A stretch of 60,000 nt of DNA from Symbiodinium natans (GCA_905221605.1 CAJNDS010002228.1:188001-248000), one strand, 5' to 3'; numbered from the stretch's first letter, positions 1 to 12,801 are shown. Notes: a model not told the origin generated them from the letters alone. Translations and numbers: made by a program.

Positions 1-169
1 TAGCAGGTGCAGTGACAGCACCCATAAGACTTACTTTTCCTGATCCCCCCCCCCCCCCCAGAAGCAGCAGGAGTGGTTGGGACTGGAGCCCTCAGCTGGT
101 TTGAGCTTGTCAGACGGAGCCCAAAGTGTATGTCTCGGATGGTACACAGAGAGTCTGAGCCAGAGACAG

Positions 170-3100
170 GAACAACCACACGACCCACGGCGAGTGGTGC
201 GGGGGCCCAGACCGCAATGGGCTGTGGTTCGACCCGAGCAGCAGCTTCTACACGGAGGACGAAAGATTCTGTCGGCTTTCAGGGGATTCTGTTCTATTTG
301 GGGGATAAAAGGGGTACCCCTATTTTGAGAAATATCCAGATCCCGGTAAAGTAAGCTCAGTACAAAAATGCTCAGTGGTCAACTTGGTCAAAGCATGCTT
401 GGGAAGAGTCGCTGAGTCACCTTGGCGTCTGAAGGAGCAGTGGCTACAAGACTGGACCATGCTGGGGAGACGATATCGGCACTGCAGCTACGTTGTCGGC
501 GCCTTGCCGGCAAGCCTCTGAAGCAGCTCATCACAGCAAACCCGCTGCGCAGTGCGGAGATTGTGAAGTGTTGATGCTTCGGAAGTGCTCCAAGACGACG
601 CCATGCATTCAGGCTTTAGGACTTTCGGGCGCGCAGTCCTCAAGCTCGCGTTGTGTAATGGCCCCATTTTTCCCAAAAAAGGCCCCCTAAAAACCCTAAC
701 ACCCCAGAACCCCAAAACCCTAAAACCCTAAAACCCGAAACTCCCAAACCTCAAAATCCCAGAAAACCATCTAAGAACCTAAATTCCAAGGCTTCGACTT
801 GCGCAACGAGGTCCGGTTCTGCCCCTGGCCCTTCCGATACCCCATCTGGTTGGGAACTGGTCCAAGGACTCCCCAACAGTGGTGTGAAAATATAGAGGGT
901 TTAGGGTTTAGGGCTTAGGGTTTAGGGTTTAGGGTCTATAGGGTTTAGGGTTCTTTGTTTTGGTGGTGTAGGTGTTGGGTTTTTGTTGGCTGGACCTTGA
1001 AGGGTGCAGTAACTGCTTGTTTTGCCGGCTGCGACTGAGGGTTCTGGTTGGATTGCGTTCTTTGGTTTTGAGTTTTGATGCATAGAGCAAGGATGGCTCT
1101 ACATTTGCGCGTAAGCCTCTTCAACCCCTTAACCTATCAATTGAGACCGAACCCTGACCCCAACCCCCTCTAAACCCTAAACCCTAAACGGCCCTAGGCC
1201 CTAAACCCTAAACCCTAAACCCTAAACCCTAAAGCCTAAAGCCTAAAGCCTAAAGCCTAAAGCCTAAAGCCTAAACCCTAAACCCTAAACCCTAAACCCT
1301 AAACCCTCCGTAGAGCCGGAGGATCCTGCGACAACTTCTTCGCTGGCTGGGCTTCCATGACTGGGCCGACGCGGCACAGCGCTGCGCACGACAGCCGCTT
1401 GGCTGCACTGCGACTCACTGGCGGCCATGAGGTTTAGGGTTTAGGGTGGTTTAGGGTTTAGGGGGTTTCTGGGTTTAGGAGTTTTGGGGGTGCGGGGGTT
1501 TGGGGGGTAGGGTGAGCATGCCTAGCTTTGGAAAAACTGCCGGAAACCTTAAAACAGCGAACCTAAACTCTAGAGTCAAGGCAAACCTTCAATCTTAACT
1601 GCCTACATCAAGATTAGCAGTCATGCTCCTCCTTTAGCTTGTGTATTGACCGGATGACCAACCTGACAAGCACTTCGCAACTAGGAGTACTCCACACGGC
1701 TTTCGATGCATGCCCTCGGGTCGTACCTGCATGAACGCAGCGCCTGGACAGCTTATGACAGTTTCATAGATGTGTCGCAGACGTTTTGGAGGAAAACTTT
1801 GCAGCAGTCATGGTATTCAGAGCCTCAGAGTACTCTGTGACTCTGTGACCATATTACATACAGATTTATGCTTTCAGATCTCACCGTCAAGTTTCTGTCC
1901 AACAAGAGGTCGCGCAACTCGCGCATATCTCAGTCTCTCTCAAACACCCTCAACCTTAAACCCTCCAAACCTACAGTGTCTTGCTTGCAGGCTTCTTCAG
2001 GCCTGCCCAGACAAGCTCCTGGTTGTGGAGCGCCGGATTTGGCCCATGAGGGGACTTCGCAGCTATGATGCTTGGACCATGAGCCCAAAAAACCCAAGCA
2101 ACCCCATAAACCATAAGTCCTACATCGAAACCCTGAATCCTACATAGCCCTGCAGGCTTTGTTTGTTTCTCTCCACCCGAATCAAAGTTTAGGTCACTTG
2201 GGTGGCTCCAAAGCTGCTGTCGTCTTAACCCCTGTAAGCCCCCAAAATTCAATGTGGAGGACCCGGGAGCCTGTCTTTTAGAGGTTGCCTTGGGGGTGTT
2301 TGGACTCACTGGGTTTGCGAGGTGGGATCTCGTGAATTCAGCCCAGTGCGGCCCCCGGAGCTGCAACAGTTGCAGCCGAAGACGCAGAGTTTAAGGTTTT
2401 TGGGCTGTTGGGTTCCCAAGAGTTTCCGGCAGCCCAGCATCTGAGGAGACATCTCTCTTACCAGAGCTCCAAAACCGCTTGGTTCTCGGCGTCCATCACT
2501 ACAGCTGGCGACCCGATGTCGACATAGCAAGCTGGGGCAACTAGGGTCTGCGGTTAGATGACGGACCACTTGAGTGGTCCTTTGTATCATAGGGTTTCTG
2601 CTCTAAAGCGTCCTTATCCTGAGAAGTTCATCGGAAGAACGACGCCCACGCTGATCTCGTCCTCGGTTTGCACTCAGGAACGGTCCCGGGCGCTACTTGC
2701 CGTTCGCACATTTGAGAAGGGAAGGCTGGCAGCTCGTTTCCAGGAGCTGCGAATGAGCTTCTCTCTCAGTCACTGGTGACATGGGCAGATTGTCAGTGCA
2801 TGTGGTGGCCTCTGAGCCCAGAGTTCTTGACGATTGGTTGATGTCGGCATTCACGGGAGTGGCTTTAGCATACAAGTTGCGGAAAGCAAGCATCTCAATG
2901 AGTCGCATCGGGTCTTGATAGGTTCTTGCTCTGTGAGATCTCTAGATTCTTCCGGCTCCAATGCCCCAGGGCATGTCTTCTCTCATCCTTCTGCATTTTC
3001 CAAATAGGTTTTAGGGTTTAGGGTTTAGGGATAAACTTGCACAGATGCGCATCCTTATGGCCACCTGCCGGTGATTGGTAAGCTTGATGCCTCCGATCAT

Positions 3101-4974
3101 GCAGGAATCTGTTGAGATTTATGCGGATCTTCTCCCATAAGAACTACGGCGAGATGTCGGACAGCGAGCTTTCCGGGGTGCTGTCCGAGCAGTGGGGTTG
3201 CTTGGTATGTCAGTTTGGAGGTTCTTCAAGCCATCCAAACCGCCTGACTTCCCTTGACCTTCGAATCCACGCCGATAGAGTTGGTTCGGACGCACTTTGC
3301 CCTTGGCGGCTTGCGGTGAAAGCGCCCGTCCTAGAACTCAACAGTACAGACACCTCAGCAAGGAACAGATAGCTTCAGCACAAGACAAGTGTTTCTGGAC
3401 CAGCCCGAACATTCGAGCGTCACAGTGCCTCAAAACCCTAAATGGGGAGCTCTTTTGGGGAGCCTTTTAAAGAAGGACGCCTGCCCAAGGGAACCCTCAT
3501 TTTCAGGCTAATGCCCCAATGCCAAGCCCTCAACACAGAGGCCACACGCCCGAAGCCCCAAAGCCCGTCGAAGAGCCCTCAGCCCCCCAAATCCTCCAAC
3601 ACCCTTCAACCCCTCCAAACGACCCCTTAAGGACCCTCCAGCCCCTAGAATCCCCAAGCCCTAAACCCTGAAGCCCTAAACCCCGAAACCCTAAACCCTA
3701 AAGCCCCGAAGCCCTAAACCCCTAAGGCCTCAATCCCGAAACCCTAAACCCCTAGAACCCTAGAGCCATAAAACCCTAAACCCCTAAACCCCTAGAACCC
3801 TAAAACCCCAAACCCTAGAACCCTGAAACCCTGAAACCCTAAACCCTCAAGCCTAAACCCTAAGCCCCCTAAACCTGGAGCCGAGGCTGGCTCCTGGAGC
3901 GTGACGTCTGCCCCGTGTGGGTCAGCGAGTTCGGCACGGGGCCCGCGCCGGGGTTTGACCTGGACCCGGGAGGGCAAAAGGGTTTCTGGAACTTGGGGGT
4001 TCAAACCCTAAACCCTAAACCCTAAACCCTAAACCCTAAACCCTAAACCCTAAACCCTAAACCCTAAACCCTAAACCCTAAACCCTAAACCCTAAACCCT
4101 AAACCCTAAACCCTAAACCCTAAACCCTAAACCCTAACACTAAACCCTAAACCCTAAACCCTAAACCCTAAACCCTAAACCCTAAACCCTAAACCCTAAA
4201 CCCTAAACCCTAAACCCTAAACCCTAAACCCTAAACCCTAAACCCTAAACCCTAAACCCTAAACCCTAGCCCACAGCTTCCTCAAACTTCGGGCTTGGGC
4301 CTGCAAAGCTTCAAAGTCGCCCGAAGCCAATAATTTAGAGCTGAGGCGTTTAGGAATAGGGTTCAGGGTTTTGGGGTTCTAGGGGTTCAGGAGTTTAGGG
4401 GTTTAGGGGTTTAGGGGTTTAGGGGTTTAGGGGTTTAGGGGTTTAGGGGTTTAGGGGTTTAGGGGTTTAGGGCTCTAGGGTTCTAGGGGTTTAGGGTTTC
4501 GGGGTTTAGGGGTTTAGGGGTTCAGGGGTTTAGGGGTTTAGGGTTTAGGGGTTTAGGTTTTTGGAGTTTAGGGATTTAGGGGTTTAGGGTAGGGATTTAC
4601 GGGTTTAGGGAATAGGTTTTAGGGATTTAGTTGTTTAGGGTTTGCGATCTAGGGTGTAGGGATTTAGGGATTTATGGGTTTAGGGTGCTCTGGGAAGGAC
4701 TGGTTCCAGCGCTTCGTGGGGATTCTCGGCCGTTTCGAGGTGGACTTCGCTTATTGGCCCTTGAATGTAGGCCTCCTGGCTGCCAAAAAAGGGCTTGGGC
4801 ATCACTTTCTATCGGGCGCCTGCTGCGGAGACAGCAGCTGCTACAATGCGACCGGAAGGGCATCAGAAGTGCTCCCTGAAAAAGCCTGTGTCTTTCTTTT
4901 GCTCAGGCGCGAAGCCTGGTGGTGGCGGAGATGAGGGTTACGGCATGCTGTCGAAAGACACTTGGCAATGCATG
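170..4974 (+). CDS. Glycoside hydrolase family 5 (cellulase-like), multi-exon, 5' partial
   Basis: Likely a secreted or lysosomal beta-glucanase hydrolysing cellulose-type beta-1,4 glucan. Exons recognised by GH5 motifs: 170-270 (NNHTTHGEWC, then NGLWF), 451-498 (W..LGRRY...YVVG), 791-881 (FDLRNEV, carrying the acid/base Glu in the typical RNE motif), 1322-1385 (HDWADAAQ), 3105-3199 (FSHKNYGE...EQWG), 3886-3998 (PVWVSEFGTG, carrying the nucleophile Glu), 4698-4766 (DFAYWPLN) and 4915-4974 (DEGYGMLSKDTW). Reading phases agree at several joints; donors seen are GT and GC (498|GC, 1385|GC, 3199|GC). The 5' part lies outside the window, at least one exon between 1385 and 3105 was not found, and the link 4766-4915 and the true 3' end are unresolved. 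Introns are filled with telomere-like repeats. Family call is firm; exact exon edges at 170/270/451 are tentative. Confidence 0.72.
897..960 (+). repeat. TTTAGGG telomere-like array at an intron 5' end
   Basis: Several TTTAGGG units begin about 15 bases after the GH5 exon ending at 881. They form the 5' arm of an inverted pair whose CCCTAAA arm is at 1177-1306. Confidence 0.8.
1177..1306 (+). repeat. CCCTAAA telomere-like array at an intron 3' end
   Basis: CCCTAAA units with an internal block of GCCTAAA variants end just before the GH5 exon starting at 1322. The array is inverted relative to the TTTAGGG array at 897-960 in the same intron. Confidence 0.85.
4005..4268 (+). repeat. Long uninterrupted CCCTAAA array
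   Basis: About 37 near-perfect CCCTAAA units, with one ACACTAAA variant near 4135, in the GH5 intron that starts at 3999. The other half of the same intron (about 4395-4640) carries the complementary TTTAGGGG octamer, giving an inverted pair in the opposite order to most other introns here. Confidence 0.95.
4395..4640 (+). repeat. Degenerate GTTTAGGG octamer array
   Basis: Repeated GTTTAGGG units (an octamer variant of the telomere heptamer) with scattered substitutions. Lies upstream of the GH5 exon at 4698. Confidence 0.9.
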
Positions 4975-6470
4975 GTATGATGGAGCAGGTTAAGCTTAGG
5001 GTCAGGCCTTACTTGCCTTCAAGACCCCTTCGCCCTAAGGCTTGTTTGGAACAAGAGGCACCTAAGCTTCCCAGACCAAAGTGCACCACCCATCCGCCTC
5101 AGGACTGGACCCCAAAGCCGGAAGGAGACATCCGGCTGAATTTGCTGCTCGTACGGAATACTGTTGCCGGCAGGTCTTCGAGATTTCGGTAGAGGGTTTG
5201 CGCGCCGATTGCAGGCATCATGCTTTTCTGGGAGCAAGCATCTGCACACAGTCTGCCTAGATGCCTGAAGCCTAGGACCTACATGCGTTAGATGTGGGCT
5301 TGAGACTTTGGGTTGAGGGGAAGCAGACGTGGATAGCAACCTGCGCAGAAGATGGGCTGTCCAGTGGGTGCTGTAGATGCCCTCTGGAGTCATTCAAGCT
5401 GCATTCCAAGCCCGACCGAATGTTCCCTAGCAAGACCAGCAGGTTACGGCTGAATGGACTGCTGCCGGCGGCCTCGGAAGAAAAGAGCTCTCGGGAGACA
5501 CGGGAAGGATTTCGTCGCCCTTTCTGAGAAAGTTCGTCAAAGCCATGGCTTCGGGCCTCGACTTTGTCTTAAAAGGGTTCATCGGGCTCCGAGGGCTTAG
5601 CTCGCCACTTTAAGAAGCTTGAAAACCTCAAGGCGCCCTCGTGTGCTGACAGGTGCCGAGGCGGCACTCGAGGAGAGAGACTGCCGACGTGGGGTTGGGG
5701 GTTAGGGTTGAGGGTTCTGGGCTTGGTTGGGGAGTTCTCCAAGTTAGGATCCCTTCAGATAGCATATCTGCCACAGTATTGAGGGATGTTTGTGGACTCG
5801 TGGTGGCAAGGACTTTTGGCAGACGCACCTGACTGCGGATGCAATGGCCTGGCACCTAGGTGTGGCAGGGATGGTCACCCATCAGTAGAGCAGCTGAACA
5901 GCGCCTGGAATCAGAGTGACTGCTGCGGGTTCGCACCTGCAAAGGCTAAGCCTCAGCCTTCATAGTGAACTACACTTTGGTAGTTTCAGAAAGTCCATGG
6001 GGCGGTCTCATCATTCAGAGCCATAGAGTCGCTCTCCAGTTCTCCCTCGTCTCGAGCCGAGGCCAATACCATGCGCCAAGCCACTTCCGACACCTTCCAG
6101 CTGCTGCTTACAGCGTTGTGGCCCCGAACCCAGAATGATGCGATGGGAATGGTTCGGATTTCCTCACGGTCTTTTTGCCAAATGCCACCACGTCGCAGAC
6201 GACGAGCAATACTACTGCTTCATATGTGTTGTTGCCCTGCCTCCAAGGCTCTACACTCGCGAGGCCGCAGCCGAACTCAGAAGTTGCACACTGGGTTTCT
6301 AGTGCTCCTGGGGACTGGCGTAGGCTGGGAAGACTCTACTTTTGGCATCTCGTACGTGGTTTTTGATTGCAAGAAGTTGGCAGGCCCTAAAACCCCGAAA
6401 CCCTAAACCTTCAACCCCCAAACCCCAAGCCCTTCCCGAAATCCCCAAACCCCAAACCCCAAACCACAAA
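4975..6470. other. Intron or intergenic DNA without a recognisable gene
   Basis: After the last recognised GH5 exon I see only short open frames without family motifs. A stretch near 5097-5150 behind a CAG could be a further exon but shows no similarity I recognise. No telomere-like arrays occur until about 6385. Confidence 0.4.
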
Positions 6471-6536
6471 CCCTAAACTCTAAGCCCTAAACCCTAAACC
6501 CTAAACCCTAAACCCTAAACCCTAAACCCATGGAAG

Positions 6537-9500
6537 GCCTGGCTTCGGCACCTCCTGGATGCCCTGGCCGCGGCGGTGTACGGAGCGCACGGCACCCGCG
6601 TGAGTGAGGCCGCGACGCGCGGAATGGGCTTGGGGTTGAGGGTTTAGGGTTTGGGGTTTAGGGTTTAGGGTTTAGGGTTTGGGGTTTAGGGTTTAGGGTT
6701 TAGGGTTTAGGGTTTGGGGTTTGGGGTTTGGGGTTTAGGGTTTAGGGTTTAGGGTTTAGGGTTTGGGGTTTAGGGTTTAGGGGTTTAGGGTTTAGGGTTT
6801 AGGGTTTAGGGTAAAGGGTTGAGGGTAAAGGGTTGAGGTTTGAGGGTTTAGGGGTTAGGTGGGGAGGTTCTTACTTTGTTCCGGTCTGTGGCCGCGCTGA
6901 TCGAGTTTTCGTGTGAAGGCGTAGTGATTCGGGGGCTTGAGGGTTGTGTGGTTTTGGAGAATGTTCCGAGAGCAGGCTCAGGCAGTCTCAGGACAGTCAG
7001 CGCGTTGGGTGTAGAGGCTTTAGGGCTTCCTGGCGCATAGGTAGATTTGTTGGCTGGTTCGAGGACAAAGTGGATCTTGCAGTTTCGATCGTTTGGATCA
7101 GCGCTTGTGCTAGAGGTGACAGTTTTGAGAAACCTTGGTTTACAATGGCTTCCGCAGCTATCTAGGATGTGTAGCAAGCGGGTGGAACTTGCGAGCCTCG
7201 GATTTGTCTACAGAGAAGAAGCGTCGGAGACACTTTGTGCTTCAAGGCACTGTATCCCTGCCACGTGCTGTTCTTATTCAGACACCCGAGACCTGACGCA
7301 TTGGATGCCAATTCCGCAAAAGCAATGCGTAAACCCTAAACCCTAAACCCTAAACCCTAAACCCTAAACCCTAAACCCTAAACCCTAAACCTTGAACCCT
7401 AAACCCTCAACCCTAAACCCTTTTCTATGTGAAAGCGAGGGCAACCGTGGTGCCACGGGTGCCGCACCCGAGTGGCCCCTTGGACTCCCAGCCGACTTCG
7501 CCCCTGTGGCGCCCTTTGTGGAGTCCCTCGCGCCGTAGGGCGACCCAGAGACTGTTTTTGTTTTCTTTTTCTCTATTGCTTCGTGGAAGAACAGCTATAG
7601 CGCGGATTGTGGAATGTTTCTTGAATGCTTCGGTTACAAGGCCCAGAGGGTTTTGGGCAGGTTGATGGGTTTGGGGGTTGGGCTTTAAGGCTTTCTTTTG
7701 GACTGAGGGTTGAGGGGTTGAGGGTCAGGGCTTTGGTTCTGAGAGTCTGGGGCACGGGGTGTTTAGACTGACATTCAGTCTCAAGCACAGCCTGGGTCAG
7801 GTCCCCATCCCCTAAACCCTAAACCCTAAACCCTAAACCCTAAACCCTAAACCCTAAACCCTAAACCCTAAACCCTAAACCCTAAACCCTAAACCCTAAA
7901 CCCTAAACCCTAAACCTTAAACCCTAAACCCTAAACCCTAAACCCTAAACAGCATCAACAACAAAAAAGAAACCTTTGCCTGTGCGAGGGCTGAGCCCCT
8001 TTGCCTTGCCCTTCAAGCCCAGGTGCATGCAGCTCGTGCAGGCGGCCCTCCTGTGGTTTGAGGAGGCCAACATCCGGCACACAGCTGTGACGCCGGGGCC
8101 TGGACTTCCTGTGCTTGTTTGCTATTTTAGGGGGTCTATTGAAGGGTTCCCTTATTTCCGTAGACCCCCCCATTTTGTCCGAGGTTGCGATCTAGGGGGT
8201 TGGTTTTCCTGAAAAAGATACGCTATTCAGGTTTCAGGGTCTTGTGCGTTCGGAGACGGCGACATGGCTGGAAGGAGTCTCAGCTGTGGGGTTGGTTTCT
8301 CGCTGCCTAGAAGTTCGGGACATTTCGGGGCACATCCTCTAGCGTTGCAGGTTTCAGACTCTGAACCCTGAATTGGAGGAGCTTGCGCCCTACGGTTTGT
8401 CCATGGTTGTCCAGCTTATTATGCTTCCCAAACATAGGATACCCTTCATGTCCCGAAGACACGTGGCGCCCTTGCGTCTTTCCAGCTGAGGTACCGACCT
8501 CTGCAACTTCCAATGCTCGGGCTGCAGAAGCTGGTCGACCGGTGCCCCACCTGCTGCAAGCACCCAGAGGCCGATTAATACGAGGTTTTACGAAATAGGG
8601 GACCCCGAATGCCCCAAATACTTATAATAAGGACCCTATTCAAGAAGGTACCTTTAATTTCGCAAACCCCCGTATGTTCAGTGAGTATATTGCGCAGGAC
8701 GGGTCGATAAAATATCGGACCAATGTTTCATTGATGTCTCGGCTATTGTGCATATCGGGACACCCGACGCATGCTGACACATGGCAATTCAGCTGGCAGA
8801 GCGCGTCTCCCATACAGAGGTACGTTGCTGCACGGAAATCGGGCGAACCTGTGCAGGACATGCAAAGAGGGTTTTTTGAATGTTTTTGATAAGAGGCTCT
8901 TTGTTTAGCAAGAGGCTTTCTTGGGTGAAGTTTGAGACTCGTCGTGCACGTGCAACAAATTGAACCGACCAGGCCGGACACTAACCAGAGCTAGAGAACA
9001 TCCTTCTCGAAAGTTGCTGGGCACAGGTTCTAGTTGCCGAATCCCAGTGACTGGTGAGCAAGCCCTACTCCCGCAGGGAACGGTTCACATGACAGCAGCA
9101 ACTCTTCAAGTTATTATGGCCGGAGTGATGTGCTCCAAAGGAAACCGGTCGGCTGGACCTCGGCTACTGGCTCTCCTTGGGCCAGGGGCTTACCTCCCCT
9201 CTTCACCTCCATGAATGTGCGCCAATCTCGAAAAGTTTGGAAAGGTTATGCTTTTCCTGCATGTGCACAGAAATCCTGAGTGATAAGAAGCAGCCGGTGC
9301 TCAGTACTCGGGTCAGCATGGGCTTTGGCACCTAAACCCTAAACCCTAAACCCTAAACCCTAAACCCTAAACCCTAAACCCTAAACCCTAAACCCTAAAC
9401 CCATGAAGCATCCGCCCAGCAGCGGAGCCTCTGAGGTGGCGGATCCTTCTTCAGCTCTCTGTCTTCTCGCAGCATGGTCGCGGCCCTGGCCCGGTGGTAC

Positions 9501-9787
9501 TACTTGGGGCATATAGGCTAAACCCTAAACCCTAAACCCTAAACCCTAAACCCTAAACCCTAAACCCTAAACCCTAAACCCTAAACCCTAAACCCTAAAC
9601 TCCAAACGTCCAGTTGTGGTTTGTTGGGCGTCCTAGGTCCTAAGTGCGACATGCCAACCGCAGGGTAGGGAGAGGTGCTTGCAGTCAAGCCTCTCGAGTC
9701 TTAAGCTTCCGGAATCCCTATTGGTCTTATTTGTTGCTCTGCAAGCTCCCGCAGCTGATCTTCTCATGACTTACCCAGCACTGTTAC

Positions 9788-9840
<53 letters not shown>

Positions 9841-9888
9841 CTGCTCCTGCTGCTCCTGCTGCTCTTGCCGCTCCTGCCGCTCCTGCTG

Positions 9889-9924
<36 letters not shown>

Positions 9925-10682
9925 ATGCTGCTGTCGTTTGTTGGCGCGGTTTGCGTGGAGTGGGTGCGGAGGATAAGAAAGGGTGCTGCCACGTTGACTC
10001 TATACAGGATCGTTAACACACTATTGGCGACCGAGTAGAACATCTCTTTATTGGTTGTGGTTGATCTGCAAGCAAAGATGGTTTGGATTCTGATGTTGAG
10101 AATGTTCCAGAGTTGAACTCTGTCCCTGCACCATCTCGGTCTTGCATGGGTGTCTGCTGTTCACCGCAGCCAGCACCGGGGTACGCCGCAGATTCGTCTT
10201 GGTCCCTCGTCGCGTGCTGTGTCCAGAGGGGGGAGTCCAGTTGCGAAGTGCAAGGCCATCTCCCGACTGGCGAAGACTCGTTGCAATGTGCTGGTGATCA
10301 TCAGGCGCAGCCCTCAGAACGTGAGGCCTTGCTGCGTGTCCGAAGCCACATGAAAATCATTGCCAAGTGGCTGACATCTGTGCTCGCGCACCTTTGCAAA
10401 GCCACCTCTGCCCAGGCCTGATGAGACATCACCAAGCTATCCCAAGCATATGTCGCTGCCGGGGACACAGTCCGGGGCTCCTGCACAGCTTCCGCGTCCT
10501 AGACTTCTAAACCCTTCACAATCCCTAAGCCCCCAAGACCCTAAACCCAAAACCAGACACACCCGCCCCCCCCACAAGCCCCCCCCCCCAGGCGAGGAAG
10601 CAACGTGGACGACTCCATCTTCTCCCTGGACACCCTTTTCCGGATCGGGCGCATCACCCGCACCGTGAGCCCGGAGCCCCAG
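6537..10682 (+). CDS. Unrecognised multi-exon gene (five phase-compatible exons)
   Basis: Five short GC3-rich exons fit one reading frame: 6537-6599 (starts AWLRHLLDAL, phase 0/0, GTGAGT donor), 7440-7534 (PEWPLGLPADFAP, phase 0/2), 8023-8116 (LVQAALLWFEEANIRHT, phase 2/0), 9473-9516 (phase 0/2, GC donor) and 10592-10664 or -10682 (DDSIFSLDTLFRIGR, phase 2/0). Each follows an AG acceptor and each is bordered by CCCTAAA upstream and/or TTTAGGG downstream. I do not recognise the protein: no start, stop, signal peptide or motif is visible. It could be a continuation of the GH5 gene or a separate gene. Exon reality is supported by the phase chain and codon bias only. Confidence 0.4.
6634..6830 (+). 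repeat. TTTAGGG/TTTGGGG array at an intron 5' end
   Basis: TTTAGGG units with TTTGGGG variants begin about 35 bases after the exon ending at 6599. The same intron ends with the CCCTAAA array at 7329-7421. Confidence 0.9.
7329..7421 (+). repeat. CCCTAAA array
   Basis: About 12 CCCTAAA units just upstream of the exon at 7440. Inverted partner of 6634-6830. Confidence 0.92.
7811..7951 (+). repeat. CCCTAAA array
   Basis: About 20 CCCTAAA units in the intron that precedes the exon at 8023. Confidence 0.94.
8586..8666 (+). mobile_element. Short inverted-repeat element, family 2 (copy a)
   Basis: The sequence runs from TTTTACGAAATAGGGG to TTTCGCAAA and is related in reverse complement to 23775-23868. 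Shared blocks include AATAAGGACCC and AAGAAGGTACC. Non-coding and MITE-like. Ends are approximate and no target duplication was identified. Confidence 0.5.
9330..9402 (+). repeat. CCCTAAA array
   Basis: Ten CCCTAAA units upstream of the exon at 9473. Confidence 0.92.
9518..9601 (+). repeat. CCCTAAA array directly after an exon
   Basis: About 11 CCCTAAA units start right at the GC donor of the exon ending at 9516. An exception to the usual TTTAGGG-first order. Confidence 0.9.
9787..9925 (+). repeat. CTG trinucleotide repeat
   Basis: Imperfect (CTG)n with CTC/CCG interruptions. It makes poly-Leu or poly-Ser frames on either strand; these have no other protein-like character, so I read it as a microsatellite in non-coding DNA. 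Confidence 0.85.
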
Positions 10683-11112
10683 GCGATAGGGTTATTGGGG
10701 TTAGGTTTAGGGTTCAGGGTTAGGGTTTAGGGTTTAGGCTTTAGGCTTTAGGGTTTAGGGTTTGGGGTTTGGGCTTTAGGGTTTAGGGCTTTCAACACTT
10801 CAGGCAATTTAGGGCTTGAGGGTTTGGGCTACTCGGGGTTTTCGAAGGTTGGGGTTCAAGCTTGTTGGAGTTGTAGGCTGAAGTTCGGGGTTTCATTTTT
10901 GGGTGGTGTCGGTCGCCCGTTCCGAATTCTAGCACCACCAGGCTTTGAGCCTTTCAGCGCTGTAAGCTGTCAGAAGCCCTTAAAACCCTTCAAACCCTTA
11001 TCAGCGCTGGAAACCCTATAAACGCCCTAGACCACCCACAACCCAAAAGACCCAAAAAACCCTAAACCCGAAACCCTAAACCCTAACCCCGAAACCTAAC
11101 TTCCCAACAAAG
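10665..11112. other. Intronic DNA with degenerate telomere-like repeats
   Basis: TTTAGGG variants at 10690-10800 and CCCTAAA/CCCGAAA variants at 11055-11095 border unique sequence. A possible exon at 11113-11198 (GSELDVDGSAHFAGP in one frame) lies between this stretch and the next TTTAGGG block; its phase does not join cleanly to the exon before it. Confidence 0.4.
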
Positions 11113-11489
11113 GCTCTGAGCTGGACGTGGACGGCTCCGCACACTTCGCCGGGCCTCGGGCGCGGTGGCCGGCTTCCATCTCAGACTCGCGGGCTGATAG
11201 GGTTTAGGGTTTGGGGTTAAGGGTTTAGGGTTTAAAGTTTAGGAGGTCTTTCATAGGATTGGAATTATGGGTTTGTAAGGCTTTCAGAGGGTTCAGACTG
11301 ATTATGGGTTTGTAAGGCTTGTAGAACAGGGCTTATCGGGCTTATGCTATTTTTTAAAATGTTTTCGTGAGTCAAGCATGTAGACGTTTTGAGGTGGCTG
11401 GAACCGGCAAGGCCTGTGGGTGGAAGAAGGTTTGGCTTCCGGGGCTCCCGCGCAGGTTGAGGAATGTTCCGAAGTTCTTAAACCGACCC

Positions 11490-11621
11490 CCTAAACGCTA
11501 AACCCTAAACCCTAAACCCTAAACCCTAAACCCTAAACCCTAAACTCTAAACCCTAAACCCTAACCCCTGAACCCTAAACCCTAAACCCTAAACCCTAAA
11601 CCCTAAACCCTAAACCCTAAA
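11490..11621 (+). repeat. CCCTAAA array
   Basis: About 18 CCCTAAA units ending just before the short exon at 11624. Confidence 0.92.
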
Positions 11622-11623
11622 AG

Positions 11624-12167
11624 GAAGCCGTGTGCGCTTACCAGGTGATCATCATCGAGGTCTACTCTGTTAGCTGCTTCACGGAGGCGCCATGCCGTGA
11701 TCAGGGGAGCGCGTTGTAAAGGCAACCGAACGGCATCGGCCCGAAACTGTCTATGTATATATATATATATGCACACGCACATGTACATATGTATATATAT
11801 ATATATTCTCACACATATGAAGTATCAGGTCATGGAGCTGCTGCAGAGCCGGCAGCAGCTGCACCCCGGGGAGCTCGCGGCAAAGCTTGAGGACTGCACT
11901 TCGGAGGGCACGTCGGTGGGGGGATAGAGACACATCCCACGAACACCCGGCCACGCGGGGGGCCTGCGTTGGGGGGGGGGGGAGGGCTTCATTGGGCTTT
12001 TGAAGTGCACCGGCTTCGGCTCTTCCACCGTTTGGTGGCTCTTGAAGGCCATGAGGAGGGCATGCTCTTGAGGTGCGCTTCGGGGTGGGCGGGGTCTGAT
12101 TCCACGCTGGCACAAAGCCAGGACGGCTCCGGGCCTCTGCTCGGCGTTCGGGTATGAGTGAGTTTTT

Positions 12168-12204
<37 letters not shown>

Positions 12205-12557
12205 TGTGTGTGTGTGTGGGGGATCCCTGTTACCAAGGTTGAAGAGCAATGAGCTATAGCGTCCAGTTTAGAGCGATTTTCGCAGTTTGCAGTCTGCGCC
12301 AAGTTTTTTGAGCAGGGGGACTGGGCACTCTGTGACTGACCCAGTCTAACAAAGCTAGGTCACAGAGTGGGATACTGCACCTGGCCAGTGCAGCGTACCT
12401 GCCAATTTGAACAGGGCTTGTTTGTGATGCTGTTTAGGTCGCTGTGCAAGCCCTTGTTTCGTGTTATATCTAGAGTACACTCATGTGAGGGTTCATGCAG
12501 GCTCTGCCTTTGAAATCTTCACCTCTAAGACAATCGTGAGAAGAGGGAGGATTGCAC

Positions 12558-12596
<39 letters not shown>

Positions 12597-12603
12597 TGTG
12601 TGT

Positions 12604-12699
<96 letters not shown>

Positions 12700-12765
12700 T
12701 GTGTGTGTCTGTGTCTGTGTCTGTGTGTGTGTGTGTGTGTCTGTGTCTGTGTATGTGTCTGTGTC

Positions 12766-12801
<36 letters not shown>

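Noticed and set aside
4005-4268. True chromosome end or CRISPR-like array
   Set aside because: Unique coding exons lie on both sides, so the array is interstitial; units have no spacers, so it is not a CRISPR.
9679-10043. Poly-Leu and poly-Ser frames of 90-119 aa
   Set aside because: They are produced by the CTG repeat in different frames and strands; no splice-supported exon.
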